Below, one piece after another: positions 32,347-39,506 of a DNA stretch of 39,510 nt. Position 1 is the stretch's first letter; each line of letters opens with the position of its first letter. The notes under the pieces were generated by a model. That model had not been told where the DNA came from and did not search any database. It saw only the letters and a list, made by a program, of their open reading frames with translations. Position numbers and translations under genes: made by a program. The stretch spans positions 1 through 39,510 of the forward strand of contig CAKTAA010000012.1 of NCBI GenBank assembly GCA_934526185.1, in the 5' to 3' direction. The DNA is from an uncultured Eubacteriales bacterium (GTDB taxonomy: Bacteria; Bacillota; Clostridia; Oscillospirales; CAG-272).

Positions 32347-33284
32347 TTGCGCGCACCTCCCAGCAGTGTTTCCGTTTCCTCAAAAATTTCGCGGATAATA
32401 TCAGCGGCTGGCTGTTCTTTTTTTACGAGACCTGCAATTTGCCCGGCTAAAAAGCATCCGTTTTTGCTGTCCCCCTCAACGGCAGCATGCCGCAGCGCGC
32501 CTATGCCCAGCGCTTCCACCGATTCGGCTGTAGCCTCCGGTGCGTATTCGGCTTTTAGATATTCCCGCGCAAATGCGTTCTTGATACAGCGGCAGGGATG
32601 GCCGAAACGCTTTCCCGTCATTGTTGTGGAGGTGTCCGTTGCCGTCAGGATTTTTTCCTTGTAAACGGGATGTACGCCGCATTCGTTTGCAACCAGAAAA
32701 CGTGTGCCGAGCTGCACACCTGCAGCTCCCAGCATAAAGGCCGCGGCAACACCGCGTCCGTCTGCAATGCCGCCGGCCGCGAGTACGGGTATAGAAACGG
32801 CGTCACAGACCTGAGGAACGATTGCGATTGTAGTCAGCTCACCGATATGTCCGCCGGATTCCTCTCCCTCAGCGATGACTGCTGAGGCACCATCTCGTTC
32901 CGCACGCCGTGCGTGAGCGACCGATGGAACAACAGGGACAACCTTGATCCCGGCATCCAGCCACAGACGCATGTGCTTAGGCGAAATCGATCCAGCGCCG
33001 GTCGTGACAACAGGCACGCGTTCTTCTGCAAGAATCATTGCTACCTCGTCGACATACGGACTGAGAAGCATGACATTGACGCCGAACGGCTTGGATGTGA
33101 GGGAGCGGGCAATGCGAATCTGTTCCCGGAGGTATTCTCCGTTGGCGTTCATAGCGGAAATAATGCCAAGACCGCCGCCCTCAGAGACCGCCGCCGCCAG
33201 CTTTCCGTCGGAGATCCAGGCCATTCCTCCCTGAAAGATCGGATATTCAATTGAGAAAATATCGCATACAGCGGAATGTATCAT
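32334..33284 (-). CDS. fabK: FMN-dependent enoyl-ACP reductase FabK
   Basis: A 316-residue TIM-barrel flavoprotein of the nitronate monooxygenase-like family, which completes each elongation cycle in bacteria lacking FabI. It has YPIFQGGMAWISDGKLAAAV near 14-33, GGGLGIIS, KPFGVNVMLLSP, the flavin-binding VIAEGEESGGHIGELTT, and PVLAAGGIADGRGVAAAFMLGAAGVQLGTRF. The start is ATG 33284, seven bases after GGAG. This position between acpP and fabD is the standard FabK arrangement in Firmicutes. FabK enzymes are insensitive to triclosan as a family trait. Confidence 0.95.
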   Translation of the reverse strand: MIHSAVCDIFSIEYPIFQGGMAWISDGKLAAAVSEGGGLGIISAMNANGEYLREQIRIARSLTSKPFGVNVMLLSPYVDEVAMILAEERVPVVTTGAGSISPKHMRLWLDAGIKVVPVVPSVAHARRAERDGASAVIAEGEESGGHIGELTTIAIVPQVCDAVSIPVLAAGGIADGRGVAAAFMLGAAGVQLGTRFLVANECGVHPVYKEKILTATDTSTTMTGKRFGHPCRCIKNAFAREYLKAEYAPEATAESVEALGIGALRHAAVEGDSKNGCFLAGQIAGLVKKEQPAADIIREIFEETETLLGGARKWIQ

Positions 33285-33452
33285 AACAATACTCCATTTC
33301 CGTACAGCCAATGCGTACGTATTCCTGTTTTTTTATATAGCCGAAAACCTGTAAACAGTCTCCGGTTTGCAGCAGAGAGACTATGATTCAATTCATTAAT
33401 GGAAAGGACTGCTGTGCAGACAGACAATCATTTGGTTATGTCCGCTATTCTG

Positions 33453-33503
33453 AAAATACACAGAAGCCGTCCGAAAAATCGGAGCGTGCAAACTGTGTAT
33501 TTT
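33453..33503. repeat. Stem-loop between acpP and fabK
   Basis: AAAATACACAG (33453-33463) and CTGTGTATTTT (33493-33503) pair perfectly, and an inner TCCG / CGGA stem lies within the loop. It follows the acpP stop by about 25 bases on the - strand. It could act as a partial terminator or 3' stabiliser, raising acpP mRNA over the downstream fab genes. Confidence 0.5.
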
Positions 33504-33528
33504 ATCAGAAATACGCTTTGGACTTCTG

Positions 33529-33753
33529 TCAATTCTGCGTTTTATCCTCGATAACTGCCACAAGATCGGAGACCTGTTTTAATGAGCCGTCCATCTCCAG
33601 CTCAATCGCAAATTCGTCTTCGATTTTCATCACGATTTCCGCGATTTCAAGGGAATCGATTCCAAGCTCCTCGAACTTCGTGTCCTCCTTGATTTCAGCG
33701 ACATCGCAGTCAATATGCTCCGCAATAAGCTGTGCAACTTTTTCAAATACCAT
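33529..33753 (-). CDS. acpP: Acyl carrier protein
   Basis: A 74-residue acidic four-helix carrier. The phosphopantetheine arm is attached to S34 in GIDSLEIAE. It carries all intermediates of the pathway encoded around it. ATG 33753 has a strong GGAGG site nine bases upstream. Length and charge match the family. Flanked upstream by a pseudogene and downstream by a stem-loop. Confidence 0.96.
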   Translation of the reverse strand: MVFEKVAQLIAEHIDCDVAEIKEDTKFEELGIDSLEIAEIVMKIEDEFAIELEMDGSLKQVSDLVAVIEDKTQN

Positions 33754-33934
33754 GATAGAATTCCTCCAAAAAAATTATTTATTTTAATAAATTTAGGGAT
33801 AACAGTTAAAATCCGTATCTCGTCAAAAGACTGCATGAATACCGGATATTTTGAGAAACTTCCGCGATGGAAAAAGACAAACCGTTTTCGTTCGGCAAAC
33901 GGGACGGCTGCGTGATTCCATGCGGAGGCTTGGC

Positions 33935-34320
33935 TCATCTGACAAAGTGAAAAGGATTGTCTATATCGTTAGGCCCATAGTCCGGACACCATGCGTAATA
34001 AAGCCTTGGCATGAATTTTGTCATGCTGGATAAACCGCCGCATAACTTTTTTAACGACCAGGGTTCGCCGTAATCATTTGAATGAACAAGCATTTCATTG
34101 GCGGTGTGCGGAATGGATTTGTAAAAAGTTTTCGCGGCGGAATCGCCGTGTGATTTGCATCCGGAACAGAATCGTACAGAGCCTTGAAATTTCTTGCCGA
34201 TTTGATAACAAGCGCTTTTGTATACTGATACTCGTCTTATAATTAAAGGAAGCTTTTCGCTGTCTTCTCCTTTGTTTTTCCTCTTGAAAAGGCACTTGCA
34301 AAGTTTTCAGCATATATCAT
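33935..34320 (-). pseudogene. Broken gene of unknown family inside the fab operon
   Basis: From ATG 34320 one frame reads MIYAENFASAFSRGKTKEKT AKSFL, then stops and resumes in frame as DEYQYTKALVIKSARNFKAL and YDSVPDANHTAIPPRK. After a shift a second frame carries FYKSIPHTANEMLVHSNDYG, EPWSLKKLCGGLSSMTKFMP, RLYYAWCPDYG and NDIDNPFHFVR, ending at the TGA at 33937-33935. The two halves together would make about 120 residues with natural composition, but a nonsense codon and a frameshift separate them. I cannot name the family. It occupies most of the 700-base gap between fabH and acpP, which usually lie close together. The rest of the gap (33754-33934 and 34321-34455) shows nothing recognisable. 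Confidence 0.55.
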
Positions 34321-34455
34321 ATAACCTTGGTTATTAGACTCTACTACAGCCCGAATCGTCATGCTTATACCATTCCTTTCTGCGGGAATTGCTTCTATTT
34401 CGGCTTTTACGAAATGTCAATTTTTGCTCAATCAAGAATATCGGAAAGGCAATAT

Positions 34456-35412
34456 TTACCAGCGCAGAAGACAAGCGGCGCTCGCAAGGCCGCCGCCAAC
34501 GGCGGTCAGCGCTATGATATCTCCGCTTTTGATAAGCCCGCCGCGATTCATTTCGTCCAACGCGATCGGAATACTGGCGGAAGACGTGTTGCCGTACCTG
34601 TCGATATTGATATAAAACTTTTCCTTTGGAATGCCGAGCTTTTGTGCTGCGAGATCCATAATTCTTATATTGGCCTGATGTGGGACCACATATGCGAGCT
34701 GTTCTTTTGTTACTCTGGTTTTTTCAAGAAGCTCTTCAACATCCCGGCAAGTGGATTTCACTGCGTACTTAAAGGTTTCCTGTCCGTTCATCTGAATATA
34801 CGGCGGCTCCGCGGGACCTGAATAAAACGGAGATTTTCCCGCAAACTGCGGAATCTTGATAACGGTGTCACCGCCTTTGACGCAGAAGGTCGATGCAAGA
34901 TAGGCGTCCCCTTCCCCGAGAACAGCCGCGCCTGCACCGTCACCAAAAATAACACAGGTGCTTCTGTCCGCCCAGTCTACAATACGGCTCATACGCTCCG
35001 CGCCGATTACCAAAACCTTTTTCGCCGTACCGCGTGCAAAGAAGCCTGCGGCGGTTTCGAGCAGGAAGAGAAAGGCAGAACAGGCGGCGTTGATATCGAA
35101 CGCCGTACAGGATATTCCCAGGCGGCTCTGTACCATACAGGCAATGGAAGGAGATACCGTTTCTCCGCTGACGCTTGCGGCAAGAATCAGATCGATTTCA
35201 GAGGCATCGCATCCGCTGTTCTCCAAAGCGCGCAGTGCTGCTTCATAGGCCAGATCAGCGGCGGTCTCGTTGACGCAGACATGCCGTTCCCGAACACCAA
35301 CCCGCTGCGCAATCCATTCGTCGGAGGTTTCGACCAGCGTTGCTATCTCATCGTTTGTGACTGTTCTTTGAGGAACATATTTTCCCGTACCCAAAATTTG
35401 AAATGTGCCCAT
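34456..35412 (-). CDS. fabH: 3-oxoacyl-ACP synthase III FabH
   Basis: A 318-residue initiating condensing enzyme that joins acetyl-CoA (or a branched starter) with malonyl-ACP. The triad C111 (NAACSAFLF), H245 (VVPHQANIRIM) and N275 (RYGNTSSAS) is complete. The N-terminus GTGKYVPQRTVTN and DEWIAQRVGVRERH are typical. ATG 35412 has a weak GAGAAAG site. First gene of the fab operon as read here; no FabT or FapR regulator gene adjoins it in this window. Confidence 0.95.
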   Translation of the reverse strand: MGTFQILGTGKYVPQRTVTNDEIATLVETSDEWIAQRVGVRERHVCVNETAADLAYEAALRALENSGCDASEIDLILAASVSGETVSPSIACMVQSRLGISCTAFDINAACSAFLFLLETAAGFFARGTAKKVLVIGAERMSRIVDWADRSTCVIFGDGAGAAVLGEGDAYLASTFCVKGGDTVIKIPQFAGKSPFYSGPAEPPYIQMNGQETFKYAVKSTCRDVEELLEKTRVTKEQLAYVVPHQANIRIMDLAAQKLGIPKEKFYINIDRYGNTSSASIPIALDEMNRGGLIKSGDIIALTAVGGGLASAACLLRW

Positions 35413-35794
35413 ATATTTTCTCGCTTTCTCAAGAGAATGGATATAAGCTTGAATGAAGCCGGTTTGAAAAGCTATATCTAATAAAAGATGCCGATTATTT
35501 ATATTAATACCTGATTTTTGAAAAAGGTTACAGGTTTTACAAAAAAATAGAAAAACAGCTTAAAACATATGCACCTCAGAACCAAAAGAAGAAAAACAAC
35601 TTCATTTATTATACACGTAAAGCGTGACATAAATTGGCGAAAAAGCAGCAGCGGATACCAATCTCGTATTTTATTTGCATGATTTTCAATATAGGCGTTT
35701 GCTGTGTTAAAACCGGTCGCATAAAGAGGAAAAGAGCGCATTGCGGGCAGGTACGGTAAAGCGAGCGGCTTTTTTCGTTCAACAGAGAACTTTA
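35413..35794. promoter_or_regulatory. Divergent intergenic region with possible fabH control site
   Basis: No gene is visible. On the - strand, about 90 bases before fabH, the sequence TCAGGTATTAATATAAA holds a possible -10 (TATAAA) preceded by a half that resembles one arm of the FapR operator (TTAGTACCTGATACTAA in bacilli). Only one arm matches, so regulation by a FapR-like protein is speculative. The remaining part is AT-rich. Confidence 0.25.
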
Positions 35795-35823
35795 TTGACG
35801 CTTGGAATGATTTATGCTATACT
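35795..35823 (+). promoter_or_regulatory. Promoter of the YbjQ-family gene
   Basis: -35 TTGACG (35795-35800), 17-base spacer, -10 TATACT (35818-35823). It leaves a leader of about 70 bases before ATG 35900. Close to the sigma-A consensus. Confidence 0.7.
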
Positions 35824-35899
35824 GTATATATGGTGACAATCAATTGATTACAGCACGTTTATACAATTTGTTATGATTGAAAAAGGAGAGAAGGACCGG

Positions 35900-36211
35900 A
35901 TGATTTTAGTTAACACTGATTATATAACCGGCAAAAATTTGGATATGCTCGGTTTGGTCAAAGGCAGTACCATACAATCCAAACACATAGGGAAGGACAT
36001 CACGCAGAGTTTTAAGACCTTGGTTGGCGGCGAGCTGAAAGCGTATACGGCGATGATGGACGAAGCCAGAGAGCTGGCAACCCAGCGGATGGTTCAGGAA
36101 GCAGAAAAGCTGGGTGCGGATGCGGTTGTTAATATACGCTACGCTTCCTCAGCGGTTATGCAGGGCGCAGCGGAGGTCATCGTATACGGTACGGCTGTGA
36201 AATTCATCTGA
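35900..36211 (+). CDS. YbjQ/UPF0145 (heavy-metal-binding-like) family protein
   Basis: A 103-residue cytosolic protein. The start is ATG 35900 behind a purine-rich AAGGAGAGAAGG; an ATG nine codons upstream overlaps that site. The family pattern is visible: TDYITGKNLDMLGLVKGSTI, then TLVGGELKAYTAMMDEARELA, then AEKLGADAVVNIRYASSAVM and a final VIVYGTAVKF. Members form compact ring-shaped oligomers, and a metal-binding role has been proposed but not proven. It stands behind its own promoter and precedes the HIT-like gene by 66 bases, possibly on one transcript. Confidence 0.82.
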   Translation: MILVNTDYITGKNLDMLGLVKGSTIQSKHIGKDITQSFKTLVGGELKAYTAMMDEARELATQRMVQEAEKLGADAVVNIRYASSAVMQGAAEVIVYGTAVKFI

Positions 36212-36277
36212 ACGCTTGGTTTTGTTTGTAATTCTCCGGAATCATAAATGTAGTCGAAAAAAATGTAAGGGGAATTT

Positions 36278-36751
36278 ATGGAGGACTGGAAAAAAGATAG
36301 GATTGGTTCCTGTGAACGCGGAGAAAATCCGACTCTTATGGTTAAAATGAAAAGCGGCTTTGCAGTTATGGCCGACAATCAGTTTCTGCCCGGTTATTGC
36401 ATTTTTTTAAGATATCCACAGGCTGCCTCTTTGGAGGAGTTAACATTGAAAGAGGGGGCACAGTACTTCATAGATACAACGCTTGTCGGGGATGCAATTA
36501 TAAAGGTATGCCGTCCCCGTAAAGTGAATTATTCAACGCTGATGAACAAAGATTTTTATCTGCATACGCATATTGAGGCGCGCTATGACTGGGAGCCTAA
36601 GGAATATAGGTGCAGGACGAGCTGGATTTATCCGGAAAACGAAAGATATAATGAAAAATATGCATTCAGCGAGGAACGCCACGGTGAGCTGAAGAAAAAA
36701 ATTACCGAATATTTAACGGAACGTATGAAAAAAGCGGATTATTTGTTTTAG
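36278..36751 (+). CDS. HIT-like (histidine triad) protein, variant active site
   Basis: A 157-residue protein resembling HIT-fold nucleotide hydrolases. ATG 36278 has AAGGGGA about six bases upstream. The N-terminal strand region (MKSGFAVMADNQFLPGYCIF) and the helix with GDAIIKVCRPRKVNYSTLMN precede the active-site strand FYLHTHIEARYDW near residues 92-104. The usual triad H-x-H-x-H appears as Y-L-H-T-H, so the first His is replaced while the presumed nucleophile and last His remain. I recall a clostridial subgroup with the same change (LHAHIFPRY), so this is probably a family feature. The substrate would be a nucleotide or dinucleoside polyphosphate. A terminator follows. Confidence 0.65.
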   Translation: MEDWKKDRIGSCERGENPTLMVKMKSGFAVMADNQFLPGYCIFLRYPQAASLEELTLKEGAQYFIDTTLVGDAIIKVCRPRKVNYSTLMNKDFYLHTHIEARYDWEPKEYRCRTSWIYPENERYNEKYAFSEERHGELKKKITEYLTERMKKADYLF

Positions 36752-36758
36752 CTTGTTT

Positions 36759-36805
36759 AAAATCAGCGTATCAATGCAGATATTTGATACGCTGATTTTA
36801 TTTTC
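36759..36805 (+). terminator. Terminator after the HIT-like gene
   Basis: AAAATCAGCGTATCAA (36759-36774) pairs perfectly with TTGATACGCTGATTTT (36784-36799) and is followed by ATTTTC. A 16-base stem with a 9-base loop. Confidence 0.85.
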
Positions 36806-36865
36806 AATGAGCACCTTTAACTATATATTATGAAATACATAACACTGTATTCTACGCAATTCGCC

Positions 36866-36894
36866 TTGACAAAGGACGCGTAATCCTGTACAAT
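36866..36894 (+). promoter_or_regulatory. Near-consensus promoter of the sigma factor operon
   Basis: -35 TTGACA (36866-36871), 17-base spacer, -10 TACAAT (36889-36894). Transcription should begin near 36901, which rules out the ATG at 36893 as the start of the sigma gene. The boxes look like housekeeping sigma-A sites rather than an ECF-type (AAC/CGTC) promoter. Confidence 0.75.
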
Positions 36895-36955
36895 GTGCAT
36901 ATGCGGAGAGAGAGTGAGGAAACCGAAGGGGTTTCGGGAGGCGGGGAATGACGGC

Positions 36956-37450
36956 TTGAAGGAATTTGAAAGCATGTATCGCGAATATTTTCCTCGGATT
37001 TATAATTTTTTATACCGGTTATGTGCAGACACATCCGTTTGCGAGGAAATGACGCAGGAAACCTTTTATCAGGCCTTTTTATCAATGCACCGATACAACG
37101 GAAGCTGCGAATTGTTTACATGGCTGGCAGCGATAGCGAAAAATACTTATTTTCATTATCTCAGAAAAAATAAAATACAATTTGTAAATTTAGAGGTTCT
37201 CATATTGACGGATGATGAAAACCAGCCGGAAACGGTGGCGGAAAAACGCTTTGAAGCGGTAAAAGTACGTCAGGCGGTTGAAAAATTGCCGAAAAAGCAC
37301 CGCGACGTTGTTGTGCTTCATATATATGGTGGCTTACCGTATGCAGAGGTGGGAAAATTATTGGGAATCAGCGAAGGAACGGCAAAGGTGACGTTCCACC
37401 GAGCAAAAAAAATATTGAAAGAGGCGTTGATGAATGAAAATCAGTTGTGA
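36956..37450 (+). CDS. ECF-type RNA polymerase sigma factor
   Basis: A 164-residue group 4 sigma factor. The start is taken as TTG 36956 (KEFESMYREYFPRIYNFLYR follows), about ten bases after GGGAGGCGGGG; GTG 36914 with GGAG is an alternative, and the ATG at 36893 precedes the transcription start. Region 2 spans about 4-70 (YNFLYRLCADTSVCEEMTQE, then FLSMHRYNGSCELFTWLAAI-AKN, including the -10 recognition helix). Region 4 spans about 103-160 (AVEKLPKKHRDVVVLHIYGG, then LPYAEVGKLLGISEGTAKVT with the -35 helix-turn-helix). It overlaps the anti-sigma gene by 17 bases. The promoters it controls are not known from this window. Confidence 0.88.
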   Translation: MKEFESMYREYFPRIYNFLYRLCADTSVCEEMTQETFYQAFLSMHRYNGSCELFTWLAAIAKNTYFHYLRKNKIQFVNLEVLILTDDENQPETVAEKRFEAVKVRQAVEKLPKKHRDVVVLHIYGGLPYAEVGKLLGISEGTAKVTFHRAKKILKEALMNENQL

Positions 37451-37769
37451 TGTGATACGGGATCTGCTGCCGCTGTATGCTGAAGGCATGATATCGCGTG
37501 ATACGCGTGTACTCATTGCCGAGCATATGAAAAAATGTCCGGTATGTAAAAGATATCTGCGCAGCCTGCAGACGAAAGACGCAAATAGCGGCATGCATCG
37601 CAGAACAGGAGATTATAGCTTTGTGGCAAAAAGGCTGCGAACGAAAAGAATGACAACGCAAACTGCGGTAGGACTTGTTATTTTGACACTTTTAGGGTAT
37701 GCAGTTTATAAAAATTTTATAGATGACAAGAGAGATGCGGAGGTTAAAATGGCTGATCTCAAATTTTGA
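37434..37769 (+). CDS. Zinc-finger anti-sigma factor, membrane anchored
   Basis: A 111-residue protein whose ATG lies 17 bases inside the sigma gene, so the two are translationally coupled. The N-terminus has CDVIRDLLPLYAEG at 5-18 and the zinc-binding AEHMKKCPVC at about 29-38 (C-x23-H-x3-C-x2-C), the ZAS fold that holds ECF sigma factors inactive. One transmembrane helix lies at about 75-95 (TAVGLVILTLLGYAVYKNFI), leaving only about 15 residues outside the cell. That is very short compared with anti-sigma factors having a sensor domain, so the signal may be sensed in the membrane or through another protein. Confidence 0.8.
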   Translation: MKISCDVIRDLLPLYAEGMISRDTRVLIAEHMKKCPVCKRYLRSLQTKDANSGMHRRTGDYSFVAKRLRTKRMTTQTAVGLVILTLLGYAVYKNFIDDKRDAEVKMADLKF

Positions 37770-37855
37770 CCGCTTCCGTCTGTTTGTTTATTCAAAAAAA
37801 TAGGCAAGTGTAGCAATAATTTGTTTGTTTCCTGAATTTTGAAGAATAAAAGAAT

Positions 37856-37894
37856 CCCGCCACTCGTATTATCGGAGTGACGGGGCCTTTTTGT
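37856..37894 (+). terminator. Terminator after the anti-sigma gene
   Basis: CCCGCCACTC (37856-37865) pairs with GAGTGACGGG (37875-37884) with one mismatch, and GCCTTTTTG follows. About 87 bases after the anti-sigma stop. Confidence 0.8.
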
Positions 37895-38346
37895 TTATAG
37901 AAGCCGTCGCTGCAAGGACGAAAGATAAGATAATGAAATATAAAAAAATGAATACCCAATAAGTATTCACATAATGACCACATAAAAGAAATAAATGCGG
38001 TTACTCTACAGCATAAACCAGTATATCACATATGTTGATAAAAGTCAAGAAATTTTTCAAAAAAACGTCCGCACTTAATATTTTATTAATGATTTGCTTT
38101 GATTTTCTTTTTTATCAGAGTGACCACATAAACGAAATATGATTAATATATAATTATTTAAGAGTTACGATTATAATTATATCATATTTGTTGTAAAAAC
38201 GCAAGGTTTCTTTATATAAAAATTTGATTATTAACAAGTTATTTTAAATTCCGGCTTTAATTTGTTTTTATTATGGTCAGATTTGCCGTCATGCTGGAAA
38301 TTGTATAAAATTGTAATGTGCTCGGCACAGAAAGGACGTGAAAAGT
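37895..38346. other. AT-rich region before the integrase, likely attachment or arm region
   Basis: No gene is visible in about 450 bases. It holds two near-identical 19-base direct repeats (separate entry) and an AATAC...GTATT inverted pair at about 37951-37967. Base composition is distinctly more AT-rich than the fab/dcw region. This is where I would look for the junction between chromosome and integrated element. Confidence 0.4.
37975..38139. repeat. Pair of 19-base direct repeats upstream of the integrase
   Basis: TGACCACATAAAAGAAATA at 37975-37993 recurs as TGACCACATAAACGAAATA at 38121-38139, 18 of 19 bases identical, 146 bases apart. Direct repeats of this size near a tyrosine integrase gene usually are arm-type binding sites for the integrase N-terminal domain, or else remnants of attachment sites. 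Confidence 0.65.
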
Positions 38347-39447
38347 ATGCCAAGAAGAGGCGAAAATATTTATAAAAGGAAGGACGGGCGGTGGGAAGCG
38401 AGATATATCAAAGAAATTCTGCCGGACGGAAGAAAAAAGTATGGATCCGTGTATGCGGATACTTATAAACTGGTAAAATCCAAGCGGGAGTTGGTTCAGC
38501 ACAACATGGCATTACACGCCAAACCGCACTCGGATATTACAGTAAATGAGGTGCTGGAGCAGTGGTTTTTATATATTCGCAACCAGGTGAAGCCCGCAAC
38601 CTATCAAAAATATGAAGGTATGGTCCGTAACCATATTGCACCGGCTATCGGTGATATGCCAGTCAGATACATTACCTCCGGTGTTATTGAGCGATTCAGC
38701 AACGACCGTCTGCATAACGGAAAAAAACGCGGCGGCGGACTGTCCAGAAAAACCGTCAACGATATGCTGATGATATTAGCACTTGTTTTTTCCTTTTCCG
38801 AAACGGAATATCAAATTCCAGGGCCTAAAATAAAGCGGCTGCGTGAGGAGTACCGCGAGATACGCGTACTTTCACCAGATGAGCAGGGATGCTTGGAACG
38901 ATACCTTTCAGTAGATATGGATGTATATAAATTCGGCGTTTTTCTGGCATTGTATTCGGGTATAAGAATTGGAGAACTGTGCGCTCTGCAATGGGAGGAT
39001 ATTGACAACGGCGTGCTGACCGTGAACAAAACCATGCAGCGCCTGAAAGGAAAGGACGGGGGTACTGAAATTCTTGTATCCACACCAAAAAGCCTTTCTT
39101 CTAATCGCCGAATTCCGTTGCCGGACTTTGTGCTTGTCAGAATGCGCAGTTTTTGCAGAGAAAGTGGATATGTAGTTGCTAACGGCGAAGGAAAGTATAC
39201 GGAACCGCGGCTTATGCAGATTAAATTTCAAAAGATGGTAGCCGAAGCTGGTCTGCCAAAAACAAATTTCCATGCACTGCGCCATACTTTTGCAACTCGC
39301 TGTGTGGAAACAGGCTTTGATATGAAATCACTGTCAGAAATTTTAGGGCATTCTGATGTCAAGACGACACTGAACCGGTATGTTCACTCATCGTTTGCAC
39401 TGAAACAACTGAATATGGGCAGACTGCAATCGGTAGTCTGTATCTGA
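38347..39447 (+). CDS. Tyrosine site-specific recombinase (integrase)
   Basis: A 366-residue phage/ICE-type integrase. The start is ATG 38347, ten bases after AAAGGA; a GTG three codons upstream is too close to that site. The N-terminal arm-binding domain has RRGENIYKRKDGRWEARYI at 3-21 (AP2-like). The core-binding SAM-like domain spans about 60-155. The catalytic domain has R207 (SGIRIGE), K248 (TPKS), H309 and R312 (HALRHTFAT), H335 (LGHSDVKTT) and the nucleophile Y345 (NRYVH). All catalytic residues are present, so it may be active. No excisionase or cargo is seen; the element presumably extends beyond the right edge, or is a lone relic. Confidence 0.93.
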   Translation: MPRRGENIYKRKDGRWEARYIKEILPDGRKKYGSVYADTYKLVKSKRELVQHNMALHAKPHSDITVNEVLEQWFLYIRNQVKPATYQKYEGMVRNHIAPAIGDMPVRYITSGVIERFSNDRLHNGKKRGGGLSRKTVNDMLMILALVFSFSETEYQIPGPKIKRLREEYREIRVLSPDEQGCLERYLSVDMDVYKFGVFLALYSGIRIGELCALQWEDIDNGVLTVNKTMQRLKGKDGGTEILVSTPKSLSSNRRIPLPDFVLVRMRSFCRESGYVVANGEGKYTEPRLMQIKFQKMVAEAGLPKTNFHALRHTFATRCVETGFDMKSLSEILGHSDVKTTLNRYVHSSFALKQLNMGRLQSVVCI

Positions 39448-39463
39448 AACTGGTCAAAAATAT

Positions 39464-39506
39464 GGTCGGAAAACGAAGCGGAGCTTTATTTTCCGGCCTT
39501 TTTTAT
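39464..39506 (+). terminator. Terminator after the integrase
   Basis: GGTCGGAAAA (39464-39473) pairs with TTTTCCGGCC (39489-39498) with one G-T-type mismatch, followed by T6 from 39499. About 17 bases after the integrase stop. Confidence 0.85.
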
